Shown piece after piece: positions 8,247-15,552 of a DNA stretch of 64,000 nucleotides; the stretch's first letter is position 1; each line of letters starts with the position of its first letter. The notes under the pieces are model-generated. The model saw only the letters and a list, made by a program, of their open reading frames with translations, was not told where the DNA came from and did not search any database. The DNA lies in NCBI GenBank assembly GCA_002316545.1, contig DCDR01000001.1, positions 497,692 to 561,691 of the forward strand, in the 5' to 3' direction. Made by a program: the position numbers and the translations under genes. The stretch is from Candidatus Saccharibacteria bacterium UBA1050 (lineage in GTDB: Bacteria; Patescibacteriota; Saccharimonadia; Saccharimonadales; Saccharimonadaceae).

Positions 8247-8942
8247 ATGAGTAAACGAGCTTGGATTATATTTGTGGCGATTTGTGTGATTGGTTTTGGT
8301 GGACTGGTAGTGCTATCGCAACAAGGCAAAGTGGATGTTTCAAACGTCAATGTCGATAAGATTCAGTCTGCAAAGGCCGATAACGGTAAGATTGCCGACC
8401 ATGTGTATGGCAAGGAAGATTCTAAAGTAGTACTAATCGAATATGGCGACTTTCAGTGCCCTGGCTGTGGCGCCGTTCACCCTCGCGTGAAAGATTTAGT
8501 AGAAAAATATAAAAGCGATATTACATTCGTATTCCGTAACTACCCCCTAACGCAACTGCACGCCAATGCACGAGCAGCCGCCGCCGCCGCTGAAGCAGCT
8601 GGACTAGAGGGTAAGTACTGGGAAATGCACAACACCTTGTTTGAAAGCCAAGACGAATGGTCTGAATCGTCAACTTCCGAGCGGGGTGATCTGTTTGCCA
8701 CTTACGCGCAGCAGTCTGGCGTGAAAAAAGCCGACTTTACCTCGAGCCTTGAAAATAGCAACGACCGAATTAACAAGAAGATTAATTTTGACATGGCACT
8801 TGGCAAAAAAGTAGATGTTTCGGGTACGCCTACCTTCTTCCTTAACGGTAAGCAGCTTACCGAGGAACAAGTTGGCAGCGACGATGCCTTCGAAAAAGCG
8901 ATTACCGATGCTTTGAAAAAAGCGGGCGTAACCGTTGAATAA
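8247..8942 (+). CDS. DsbA-family thiol oxidoreductase, membrane-anchored
   Basis: A 231-residue thioredoxin-fold protein that would catalyse disulfide formation outside the membrane. An N-terminal anchor (residues 5-25) is followed by the fold with active site FQCPGCG (CPGC) and the cis-proline loop SGTPTFFLNG. The helical insertion between them (residues 110-180) is typical of DsbA/BdbD. The giant surface proteins of this window contain many regularly spaced cysteine pairs, which makes them plausible substrates. A strong terminator follows at 8958. Confidence 0.88.
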   Translation: MSKRAWIIFVAICVIGFGGLVVLSQQGKVDVSNVNVDKIQSAKADNGKIADHVYGKEDSKVVLIEYGDFQCPGCGAVHPRVKDLVEKYKSDITFVFRNYPLTQLHANARAAAAAAEAAGLEGKYWEMHNTLFESQDEWSESSTSERGDLFATYAQQSGVKKADFTSSLENSNDRINKKINFDMALGKKVDVSGTPTFFLNGKQLTEEQVGSDDAFEKAITDALKKAGVTVE

Positions 8943-8957
8943 TAAGCTCTTATAACG

Positions 8958-8993
8958 AAAATCACCCCGGTGCCTTGGGGTGATTTTCTTTTT
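8958..8993 (+). terminator. intrinsic terminator of dsbA-like gene (bidirectional)
   Basis: An 11-bp stem AAAATCACCCC / GGGGTGATTTT (8958-8968 with 8977-8987) and an 8-base loop are followed by CTTTTT. Read on the minus strand, the same hairpin can end the candidate RNA starting near 9216. Confidence 0.85.
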
Positions 8994-9216
8994 GGATGTA
9001 GGAAGCTTATCAGCTTTCTACGAGTTGAACAAACGTTCTATTGTTCGATATACTTTTGCCATTCGGCAGGCACCACATCCACTGCTATCTTTTTGCTCCG
9101 TGATGGGGCAAAACTGATTGCTATTGGCATGTGATTTCAATGCTCCTTTTCGCATTATGTACGGTCTCTCTACGCTTCGACCTTTAGTTACTTTGCCATA
9201 GTTGTAAAGAGACGCA
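8958..9216 (-). ncRNA. candidate structured non-coding RNA
   Basis: The 345-base stretch 8943-9287 holds no convincing gene. On the minus strand a good promoter (9223-9251) points into it and the hairpin at 8958-8987 can end it, giving about 255 nt. The predicted RNA folds into a chain of hairpins: GUCUCUUUAC with GUAGAGAGAC (10 bp), AAUGC with GCAUU, UUUUGC with GCAAAA, UGCC with GGCA, GAACAA with UUGUUC, and a GUAG/CUAC hairpin at 9002-9025. I recognise no known family: there are no RNase P, SRP, tmRNA or T-box signatures. The alternative is a small open frame 9018-9251, but its TTG start coincides with the -35 box, so I favour RNA. Confidence 0.35.
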
Positions 9217-9222
9217 GAACCA

Positions 9223-9251
9223 ATAATAGCAAACATATAAAAAGCAGTCAA
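9223..9251 (-). promoter_or_regulatory. sigma70-type promoter of candidate RNA
   Basis: TTGACT (9246-9251), a 17-base spacer and TATTAT (9223-9228) on the minus strand: one of the best -35/-10 pairs in the window. Confidence 0.6.
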
Positions 9252-9256
9252 GAAAC

Positions 9257-9273
9257 AAGCGGGGACGCCGCTT
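9257..9273 (-). terminator. weak intrinsic terminator after corA
   Basis: AAGCGG (9257-9262), loop GGACG and CCGCTT (9268-9273). On the minus strand it is followed by GTTTCTT. It separates the CorA gene from the promoter at 9223-9251. Confidence 0.45.
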
Positions 9274-9287
9274 ACGCTTATTCTATC

Positions 9288-10220
9288 TTAAAACACTTTT
9301 AAGCGTTTTGCAACAATATACACAAGCAATACCAAAAATGTCGTGGCGCCAATGATACCACCGTACACCCATGGCTCCTTGCCAAATGGCAGTACCACGT
9401 TCATACCGTACATACCGAACACGACGTTTGGCAACGTAATAAGCACCGTCAGCACAGTAAGAGTTTTCATGCGTTGGTTCAGCGTGTTGTTAGCTACTGT
9501 TCCATACGCATTTCGAATGCTCTCAACACTATTTACATGACCGTCGATAGCGGCAAGTAACTGGCCAATGTGTAGCGCTATGTCGTCGAGCGCTTCAAGA
9601 CTTTCGTCGGTCAGTGTATCACCGTGGTGCTCGTGTAAGCGATGAATGGCAGCCAAAGTACTTTCAAGGTTCATTTTGTCGCTGTGTAGGTTGGCTTCTA
9701 CTGTAACAAAGTGTATGAAGTCTTTATTGGTAACTTCGTGCGAGCGCAAGCGACTGGCAGTATCGCGAATGGTTTCTGCGGTGTGCTGAATAAGATCTTC
9801 GAACTTTGCTACACAGCCGGCCATGACTCCCAGTAGGATTGTTTGTGGCTGTTCGGTAGAAATCGGTAGCGTTGATAAGCTCACTGCTTCGGGTGGAATG
9901 GTATCGCCCGTTGAAATACTGACGAAAATACTTGGGGTAACGACGCATAGCAATGGTAGCGTCACAATTCGTCCTGTTTTGCTGAGTCGCGGCACACGAA
10001 GAAATATATATACATTTCCGTCTGAAAACTCAACGCGTGGCAACTCATTCGCATCACGTACGTCATTTACCACATTCATGTCCAGGCGATAGGTTTCAAT
10101 CGCATTGGTTATTTCGTCGATAGTGGCGTTTGAAACATCAACCCACATATCCTTCTGTAAAGGACGTGCTATTGTTTCAAATTCCTCACCCGGTGAGCGC
10201 TTTGCGTAATACGCTAACAT
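9288..10220 (-). CDS. corA: CorA-family magnesium/cobalt channel
   Basis: A 310-residue pentameric divalent-cation channel. A soluble alpha/beta domain and a long stalk helix lead to two C-terminal transmembrane helices. The selectivity motif GMN lies in FGMYGMNVVLPFG at the end of TM1 (about residues 258-278), with TM2 as YGGIIGATTFLVLLVYIVA. The length is typical. TATACT at 10232-10237 lies 11 bases before the ATG. A second CorA paralog lies at 12242-13159 beyond the drug-efflux operon. Ions cannot be assigned from sequence. Confidence 0.92.
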   Translation of the reverse strand: MLAYYAKRSPGEEFETIARPLQKDMWVDVSNATIDEITNAIETYRLDMNVVNDVRDANELPRVEFSDGNVYIFLRVPRLSKTGRIVTLPLLCVVTPSIFVSISTGDTIPPEAVSLSTLPISTEQPQTILLGVMAGCVAKFEDLIQHTAETIRDTASRLRSHEVTNKDFIHFVTVEANLHSDKMNLESTLAAIHRLHEHHGDTLTDESLEALDDIALHIGQLLAAIDGHVNSVESIRNAYGTVANNTLNQRMKTLTVLTVLITLPNVVFGMYGMNVVLPFGKEPWVYGGIIGATTFLVLLVYIVAKRLKVF

Positions 10221-10247
10221 GCTTAGGCTTAAGTATAGCGCTAACGG

Positions 10248-11936
10248 TTACATTTCGCCAGGAGTTGCCCCAGCGGTAGCGTGCTTGAGCTCTTTTTCTC
10301 GAATAAAGAACACGACTACAGCGGCGATGAGCATAAGTGAGGCAGAGGTAACGAAGATACTGCGCAGTGACTTTGAGAATGCATGGATAATCTTGTCGCT
10401 ATATTCGCTTTGGTTTTCTTTAAATTGCTTGGTTGCCGCGCTTTTGACTGGTGCTGGAAGACTTGCAACAGATGTTTCAAAGCCTTTGGTGATTTCGCTT
10501 TTTATATCTGGCATGTTCAAGTTTAGCTGCGTATTTGGTTCGCTCAGATCACCAATTTTGCTTGCCGCTGGTGATTGCTTCAGTGCTTGTATATAAGCCG
10601 TGTCTTCGATGCCTTTTAGGTTTGCGGTAAGCCCGGCAGTAAGCATGGCGCCAAAGATAGCGATACCAACGGTAGAACCAAGTGTACGGAATAGCTGCAC
10701 GGAACTTGTTGCTACGCCCAACTCGCGCTGTTCAAACTCGTTTTGTACGGCAATGTTCATGATTGGCATAACCAACCCAAGCCCAAAGCCAAGTGCCACC
10801 ATAATAATTGCTTCGTGCCAGTACGGGCTCTCAGGTGTTAGCGTGGTGAGAAGCGCAATCATGATCGTAGCGAGCACCACACCAAACTCCATGAAGCGTT
10901 TGTACTTGCCAGTGCGCGAGATAAGCTGACCCGAACCGATAGCCGACACCATGATACCAGCCACCATAGGTATAAGCATGAGCCCAGATTCAGTAGGACC
11001 CGCCCCAAAGACTTGCTGGTTAAATTGCGTCAGGTACAGGATTGAGCCCATAAAGCCCGCGCCAAACAGGGTTGCTACTATCATTACCAACGAGTAGGTA
11101 CGATTCTTAAAGAATCGAAGTGGAATAATTGGCTCCTCAACCCGTGATTCTGTCCAGATAAATGCAGCTGTTGCGAGCGCGACAATGCTACCCATGATGA
11201 GCCTAAGACCTGTCAGGCTAAGGTTAAATGTGTCCATCACATTAGCAAAGATTGTTTCAGTATTGTCTACCGCTAGTACTAAGGTAGCTAGTGCGATGGT
11301 AAGGAATATGGCGCCGAAGTAATCGATTTTTGGTTTGTTGTCGTGCTTCAACGGTGGGCAGAAGGCCATAATGAGCAGAAATGCGATGATAGCGACCGGC
11401 ACGTTAATAAGGAATGTCCAGCGCCAGTCGGTGGTGAGGCCCAAGATAGCCTGACCGTCGGTAAGCCAACCACCCAGTAAAGGACCAATTACCGATGAAA
11501 GGCCAAAGACCGCACCAATCATTCCCTGCCACCGGCCACGCTCTCGCGCGGCAAACAGGTCACCGATAATCGTAAATGCGTTGGCGGTGATAATACCTCC
11601 ACCAATACCTTGCACAGCACGCCATAGCACTAGTTGGTTGACGTCGCCAGCCATACCACTGAGCAGCGAGCCTGCGCCAAAAATGGCCACACCAGCCAGT
11701 AGTACAAGTTTACGGCCAAATAGGTCAGACAGTTTTCCGGCGATTGGTACGGTGATTGTTGTAGTAAGCAAGTAGGCGGTGACGATCCAGCTCAGTGAAT
11801 CGTAGGCGTTAAATTCTTCGACGATTTTTCCTAGTGCAGTCGCGATGATGGTTTGATCGAGCGCTACAAGGAACATACTGGCCATAACGCTGGCCATAAT
11901 AATAACTTTGCTTCGTAAGCTTAAATGATGGTGCAT
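10248..11936 (-). CDS. MFS drug-efflux transporter, DHA2 (14-TM) family
   Basis: A 562-residue proton-driven multidrug exporter of the EmrB/QacA type. Motif D1 (LDQTIIATALGKIVEEF), motif A (GKLSDLFGRK) and motif C-like GLSSVIGPLLGGWL are all in the expected N-terminal order. About 14 hydrophobic segments fit DHA2 rather than 12-TM DHA1. A polar extracellular loop (residues 455-520) lies before the last helix. The start is 3 bases after the stop of the AbrB-type gene, so it is the second gene of a regulator-transporter operon. Confidence 0.9.
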   Translation of the reverse strand: MHHHLSLRSKVIIMASVMASMFLVALDQTIIATALGKIVEEFNAYDSLSWIVTAYLLTTTITVPIAGKLSDLFGRKLVLLAGVAIFGAGSLLSGMAGDVNQLVLWRAVQGIGGGIITANAFTIIGDLFAARERGRWQGMIGAVFGLSSVIGPLLGGWLTDGQAILGLTTDWRWTFLINVPVAIIAFLLIMAFCPPLKHDNKPKIDYFGAIFLTIALATLVLAVDNTETIFANVMDTFNLSLTGLRLIMGSIVALATAAFIWTESRVEEPIIPLRFFKNRTYSLVMIVATLFGAGFMGSILYLTQFNQQVFGAGPTESGLMLIPMVAGIMVSAIGSGQLISRTGKYKRFMEFGVVLATIMIALLTTLTPESPYWHEAIIMVALGFGLGLVMPIMNIAVQNEFEQRELGVATSSVQLFRTLGSTVGIAIFGAMLTAGLTANLKGIEDTAYIQALKQSPAASKIGDLSEPNTQLNLNMPDIKSEITKGFETSVASLPAPVKSAATKQFKENQSEYSDKIIHAFSKSLRSIFVTSASLMLIAAVVVFFIREKELKHATAGATPGEM

Positions 11937-11939
11937 AGA

Positions 11940-12197
11940 TTAATCCTCGAACTTTTCTTCGTCTGCGGCGGGATTGTTTAGTAGATTTTTGTAGTTTTCA
12001 AGGCCTTCAGTAACGTGCTCGACGATCTGGCGCAATTGATCTTCTTTGATAAAACCAACCCACCCTTTTTCGGTAACGCCAACCACATAGAGGCGGTCAC
12101 CCGCCTGAATGCCAAGCTCCTCGCGAGCATCGGCCGGTATAACCACCTGTCCTTTTGTTCCTACTGTTGCTGTTCCATAGAGTTTTTTATTGTGCAT
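11940..12197 (-). CDS. AbrB/SpoVT-type transcriptional regulator
   Basis: An 85-residue DNA-binding protein with one swapped-hairpin AbrB domain (GTATVGTKGQVVIPADAREELGIQAGDRLYVVG, residues 8-41), followed by a helical, acidic tail. Such proteins act as dimers or tetramers that bind repetitive AT-rich operators; others are antitoxins, but no toxin gene is adjacent. It is first in an operon with the MFS exporter. Its own promoter region holds three exact 9-bp-spaced repeats, suggesting autoregulation. TACAAT lies 7 bases before the ATG, so the mRNA is probably leaderless. Confidence 0.85.
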   Translation of the reverse strand: MHNKKLYGTATVGTKGQVVIPADAREELGIQAGDRLYVVGVTEKGWVGFIKEDQLRQIVEHVTEGLENYKNLLNNPAADEEKFED

Positions 12198-12204
12198 ACT
12201 GTCT

Positions 12205-12239
12205 ATTGTATAGAAAGTATGAAAAGTATGTCAAGTATG
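12205..12239 (-). promoter_or_regulatory. abrB promoter with 9-bp tandem operator-like repeats
   Basis: Minus strand: perfect -35 TTGACA (12229-12234), 18-base spacer, -10 TACAAT (12205-12210). CATACTT occurs exactly three times at a 9-base period (12233-12239, 12224-12230, 12215-12221) with a degenerate fourth at 12206-12212, covering the -35 box and spacer. Confidence 0.6.
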
Positions 12240-12241
12240 AT

Positions 12242-13159
12242 TTATCGTTTTCTGAGAAAATAGATACTTAACGTGCCGGCGAACAGTACACTGATGCCAA
12301 CAATGACCCAAAATGTCAGTGGCGAGTCGGAGCCTTCTGGCAAAATGACGTTCATACCAAACAATCCGGCAAGCATAGTAGGGATGGTGAGCGCCAACGT
12401 AATAACAGTGAGCAGTCGAATGGTTTCATTCAGGCGAGTATCCATAACGGCGCGGTAGCTATCGCGCACATTGGTAATCGTACGCAGCAGGCTTTTACAG
12501 CGGGCTATCACCTGTTCGAGGTCAATTGAAAGATCTTCCACCAGGTCTTTGTCGTCTTCGCTGAGCTTGAGAAGCTTACCACCCAGCAGGCGCTCGACCG
12601 CGGTGTTGGTTGGAATCAATGCGTCAAGGTAATCGTTGAGCTTGCGTTCGTATTCGGTAATCACGGCGATGTCGGCTGAACGCAAACTGACAACATTGCC
12701 GGTAGCTGCGCGCATTTGGCGATTGATGTGCGCCACGCGGTTTTGGTATGACCGTGCGATAGTTTCCATCATCAGAATAAACATCGTCGCGCGCTCACCG
12801 GTAGAGACGCTTGTTTTGTCTATAAATGGCTGCCACAAACGGCCCAAAGTATCACGGCTAATAGTTACCACGTATTGCGGGCTTAGCGCTACCATCATAG
12901 GCGTGGTGAAATCGTTGAAATCATCGCCAATGTCGGGCACGCGCGTAATAAAGTAGGTCCAATTGTCTTCAACTTCAACGCGCGGTACCTCGTGAGGGTC
13001 GAGTGAGTCGGTAACGATGTCCTCGTCGAGACCTAGCTGTAACAAGTCGCGTATTTCATCTTCGGTGGGTCGTTCACAACGAACCCAACTCCCCGTTTGG
13101 GAGGACTTAATCGCTGCAATCGATGGCTTGGCACTCGTTGAACGTAAGTAAGTTAACAC
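12242..13159 (-). CDS. corA: CorA-family magnesium/cobalt channel (paralog 2)
   Basis: A 305-residue divalent-cation channel, paralogous to the CorA at 9288. Soluble domain, stalk helix (RDSYRAVMDTRLNETIRLL), TM1 with the pore motif LAGLFGMNVILPEG, then TM2 FWVIVGISVLFAGTLSIYFL and a KR tail. The open frame runs to 13234, but I place the start at GTG 13159 (VLTYLRSTSAKPS): a TATGAT box at 13166-13171 sits exactly 6 bases upstream, and the resulting length matches the paralog. Single-gene unit downstream of the NmrA-like gene. Confidence 0.9.
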   Translation of the reverse strand: MLTYLRSTSAKPSIAAIKSSQTGSWVRCERPTEDEIRDLLQLGLDEDIVTDSLDPHEVPRVEVEDNWTYFITRVPDIGDDFNDFTTPMMVALSPQYVVTISRDTLGRLWQPFIDKTSVSTGERATMFILMMETIARSYQNRVAHINRQMRAATGNVVSLRSADIAVITEYERKLNDYLDALIPTNTAVERLLGGKLLKLSEDDKDLVEDLSIDLEQVIARCKSLLRTITNVRDSYRAVMDTRLNETIRLLTVITLALTIPTMLAGLFGMNVILPEGSDSPLTFWVIVGISVLFAGTLSIYFLRKR

Positions 13160-13184
13160 TGTTTCATCATAACAGACCGATATA

Positions 13185-13799
13185 CTACAAAACCGGGAGT
13201 TTTCGAATGTAACTACCCTGCTCGAGTACGTCAACGATGGCGCCTGCTACCGTAGCCCGTGAAACAAACAAGCTAGCAGGACCATAGTCGCTGGGTTGAG
13301 CCTGACGCTTTTTGCCATTAGTAAGTTTGAGCACCCGCACGATTGTCCAATCGAGGTCGCTATTTTCAATCACAGTCGCATGGGCAATACCGTCACGAAT
13401 TCGAGCTGGATCTACCAAAAGCACAGCTTTATTGAGTACTATATCGAGCAAAGATGGTTTATCGCCTTGCCAACGTACGCCCGTACCGGTAAGACTTACC
13501 AGGCGACGAATACCTGCTTGATGCATACTTTCGATAACTACACTAATAGCAGTGGTCTGCATGCTAGGGCCACTGTTTTTTACATGGCCAATAACACTAA
13601 TAACCGCGTCGCAACCGCTAATAAGCGTCGTCACGTCATTCTTGCTGGTTGCGTCGCATTGCACCACTTCGAGTTCTGGCGCTTGGGTGAGATTATCTAC
13701 TCCATGCACTCCCGCCCGAACATGGTGCCCACGTGCAAGCGCTTCCTCGACGACGCGATTTCCTGTTCGACCGTTGGCACCAATGATGGCGATATTCAT
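13185..13799 (-). CDS. NAD(P)-binding NmrA/SDR-like protein
   Basis: A 204-residue Rossmann-fold protein. The N-terminal dinucleotide-binding motif is IIGANGRTGNRVVEEALARGH, and the later segments LVSLTGTGVRW and DLDWTIVRV match the atypical SDR group (NmrA-like, biliverdin-reductase-B-like). The atypical SDR Tyr-Lys pair is not obvious, so it may be a redox sensor rather than an enzyme. The start is ATG 13799; a G-rich stretch overlaps the micro-pilin stop 7 bases before it, so translation is probably coupled. Second gene of the micro-pilin operon. Confidence 0.8.
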   Translation of the reverse strand: MNIAIIGANGRTGNRVVEEALARGHHVRAGVHGVDNLTQAPELEVVQCDATSKNDVTTLISGCDAVISVIGHVKNSGPSMQTTAISVVIESMHQAGIRRLVSLTGTGVRWQGDKPSLLDIVLNKAVLLVDPARIRDGIAHATVIENSDLDWTIVRVLKLTNGKKRQAQPSDYGPASLFVSRATVAGAIVDVLEQGSYIRKLPVL

Positions 13800-13806
13800 G
13801 CTCCCC

Positions 13807-13917
13807 CTATGATGCCGATAAGAAGAAAATAACGAGTAACACGAGGGCGATAGCGCCCACCACAACGACTAGCTCAAGTGTGGTGAACCCCTGTTGCGAT
13901 GATAGATTCTTGCGCAT
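13807..13917 (-). CDS. 36-residue micro-pilin (type IV prepilin N-terminus only)
   Basis: Very short gene found by reading the minus strand. The product starts MRKNLSSQQG and continues FTTLELVVVVGAIALVL to a stop after residue 36. This is a textbook class III signal peptide: basic leader, Gly-Phe cleavage site (G10/F11), Glu at mature position 5 and a 20-residue hydrophobic helix. The globular pilin head is missing. It has its own extended -10, a strong Shine-Dalgarno 8 bases before the ATG, and the coupled NmrA-like gene downstream. These signals argue for a real gene rather than a decayed pilin. No pilus assembly genes are in the window. Function unknown. Confidence 0.7.
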   Translation of the reverse strand: MRKNLSSQQGFTTLELVVVVGAIALVLLVIFFLSAS

Positions 13918-13925
13918 GCGGTTTG

Positions 13926-13953
13926 CTCCCCTTCTGTAAGTGAAATTATAGCA
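13926..13953 (-). promoter_or_regulatory. promoter and ribosome binding site of micro-pilin operon
   Basis: Extended -10 TGCTATAAT (TATAAT 13945-13950) and Shine-Dalgarno AAGGGGAG (13926-13933), 8 bases before ATG 13917. Confidence 0.65.
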
Positions 13954-13987
13954 TAAACAATACGTAGTCGACGGGGCTAATTCTTGC

Positions 13988-13993
13988 TATACT
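13988..13993 (+). promoter_or_regulatory. extended -10 promoter of F1-like ATPase operon
   Basis: TGCTATACT (TATACT at 13988-13993), 13 bases before ATG 14007. The leader would be only a few bases and contains no Shine-Dalgarno. Confidence 0.55.
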
Positions 13994-14006
13994 TTAAGAT
14001 ACTGCT

Positions 14007-14822
14007 ATGGGAAATACACAGATTGTACGTATTGGAGTGGGCACGGTACTTGGTGTGTGCCTATTGGCCGCTTCAGTTGCGCACGCAGTGACCCCTATCT
14101 CACAAAGCTATCTTGCTGATACAGCGCTGACCGAAGGCACGATTGTAAGCCTAAAAGAGAACTCGACCGATGAGGTAGAACCGTCGAACAGCAAGAACGT
14201 TGACAACATTTTTGGCATTGTGGTGAATGCCGACAACTCATTGATTACCATTTCTACTAAAGATGCCACCCAGGTGCAGGTTGCTACCGACGGCACTCAG
14301 TCGGTGCTTGTGTCTGATATTAACGGAGCGATTAAACGCGGCGATCACCTAACGGCCTCGCCTATCAATGGCGTTGCCATGAAAGCCACGGGCAACGTAC
14401 GTATTGTTGGTATAGCGCAAGGCAGTATGCGCAATCAAAAAAAAGAGAGCATCAAGGGTGCTGATGGTAAAAAAGAAGACATTATGTTGGGCGAAGTACC
14501 GGCCCTCGTGAACGTGGCTTACTTCTTTAAAGAACCAGACAAAACGATTATTCCGGTTGGTATACAGAACGTGGCAAACGCGCTTGCTGGACGCGAAGTA
14601 AGTACGTTGCCTATCTTGGTTAGTGCCGGAATTTTTGTTGTAATGCTGGCAGTTGTGTCGAGTATCGTGTATTCCATGATACGAAGTAGTATAATTTCAG
14701 TAGGTCGCAATCCTATGAGCCAGTCGGCCGTCTATCGGGATTTAATCCAGATGTCGGCGCTCGTACTAGCAATCTTAACGGTGGGTGTGGTGGCTATATA
14801 TTTGGTATTAACAAGGTTGTAA
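14007..14822 (+). CDS. secreted-domain protein with C-terminal c-subunit-like hairpin (X0 component)
   Basis: A 271-residue protein at the head of the F1-like operon, where Fo genes normally stand. A signal peptide (cleavage near VAHA/VTP) leads into an extracellular beta-rich domain of about 165 residues. It includes IKRGDHLTASPINGVAMKAT, a segment type I know from Patescibacteria surface proteins. The last 73 residues form two helices (about 201-223 and 247-269) joined by a loop with GRNP (233-236), like the R-Q/N-P loop of ATP synthase subunit c. With the N-terminus outside, the loop faces the cytoplasm as in a c-ring. The residue equivalent to E. coli Asp61 (20 after the loop Arg) is Leu254, so proton carriage is unlikely. 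The c homology is inference. Confidence 0.6.
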   Translation: MGNTQIVRIGVGTVLGVCLLAASVAHAVTPISQSYLADTALTEGTIVSLKENSTDEVEPSNSKNVDNIFGIVVNADNSLITISTKDATQVQVATDGTQSVLVSDINGAIKRGDHLTASPINGVAMKATGNVRIVGIAQGSMRNQKKESIKGADGKKEDIMLGEVPALVNVAYFFKEPDKTIIPVGIQNVANALAGREVSTLPILVSAGIFVVMLAVVSSIVYSMIRSSIISVGRNPMSQSAVYRDLIQMSALVLAILTVGVVAIYLVLTRL

Positions 14823-14829
14823 CAACTGT

Positions 14830-15552
14830 ATGAGTAGTGGGCTATTACAGATTTTTCTCATCGTGAACGTCTTTATCATGGGCGGTCTCGCGACATTTGG
14901 TGGGCTACACCTACTCGAGCATTTTCGTCAGAAAAAACACAAGGGTACTGGCGATCAGCTCATTCCTGAGGAACAACGCAAAAAACTACTGGTCGCTGCC
15001 GAGGCACAGTATCAACGCACGCTCGAGCAATCGAGTAAGCAGCTTCAGCAAGATTTGGGCTCAACCACCAAGCAACTAAATACCTTGCTCGAGAAAATTG
15101 GTACAGACCTCGTAGAGCGCGAGATGAAGCTTTACCACGAGAGTCTTGACGATGTGATGCAACAAACCAAAACGATAACTGCTGAAGCGCAACAAAACTT
15201 GATAAAGCACCAAGCCGAGCTTGAGAAGAAGCTCTCTGAGCGCCAAGCTGGCTTCGAGGCAAAACTAAACGAGCTGCAAACCACGCTCGAGACTACCCTC
15301 ACCAATCGCCAAGCCGAGCTCGACCGTGCACTAGCTGAACGTCGAGGTCAACTCGAGGCACAGCTTGAAAAAGAGATGACCGCGCAAAAAACCTTTATGA
15401 TGCAGCAGATTGATACGAAAGCAGCCGATGTGCTGGCATCGTTCTTGACCGAAACATTGCAGCACGAGGTTGATTTGGGCGCGCAAGAAGCTTACCTGCT
15501 AAGCCAGCTTGAAGCGCACAAAGAGGAGCTAAAACGCGAGGTTGGCGCATGA
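14830..15552 (+). CDS. F-type ATPase b-like stator subunit, elongated
   Basis: A 240-residue protein: one N-terminal membrane helix (residues 5-28), then an almost unbroken charged coiled coil to the end. Within it, heptad-like units repeat (AELEKKLSERQAGFEAKLNEL, TNRQAELDRALAERRGQLEAQL). Canonical b is about 156-170 residues, so this peripheral stalk would be notably longer. Position directly before delta, and overlap with it by 4 bases, support the b assignment; sequence similarity alone is weak because coiled coils look alike. It would hold alpha3beta3 against the rotor. Confidence 0.75.
   Translation: MSSGLLQIFLIVNVFIMGGLATFGGLHLLEHFRQKKHKGTGDQLIPEEQRKKLLVAAEAQYQRTLEQSSKQLQQDLGSTTKQLNTLLEKIGTDLVEREMKLYHESLDDVMQQTKTITAEAQQNLIKHQAELEKKLSERQAGFEAKLNELQTTLETTLTNRQAELDRALAERRGQLEAQLEKEMTAQKTFMMQQIDTKAADVLASFLTETLQHEVDLGAQEAYLLSQLEAHKEELKREVGA

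Noticed and set aside
9018..9251. 77-codon open frame with three cysteines on the minus strand
   Set aside because: Its TTG start is the -35 box of a good promoter, no ribosome site is present, and the region is dominated by hairpins; kept only as an alternative to the RNA call.
11940..12197. AbrB-type protein as an antitoxin
   Set aside because: The adjacent gene is a 562-residue transporter, not a small toxin, and the promoter repeats fit autoregulation of an efflux operon.
13296..13832. 178-codon plus-strand open frame opposite the NmrA-like gene
   Set aside because: The minus-strand protein has a clear Rossmann motif and coupled operon structure; the plus frame has no family features.
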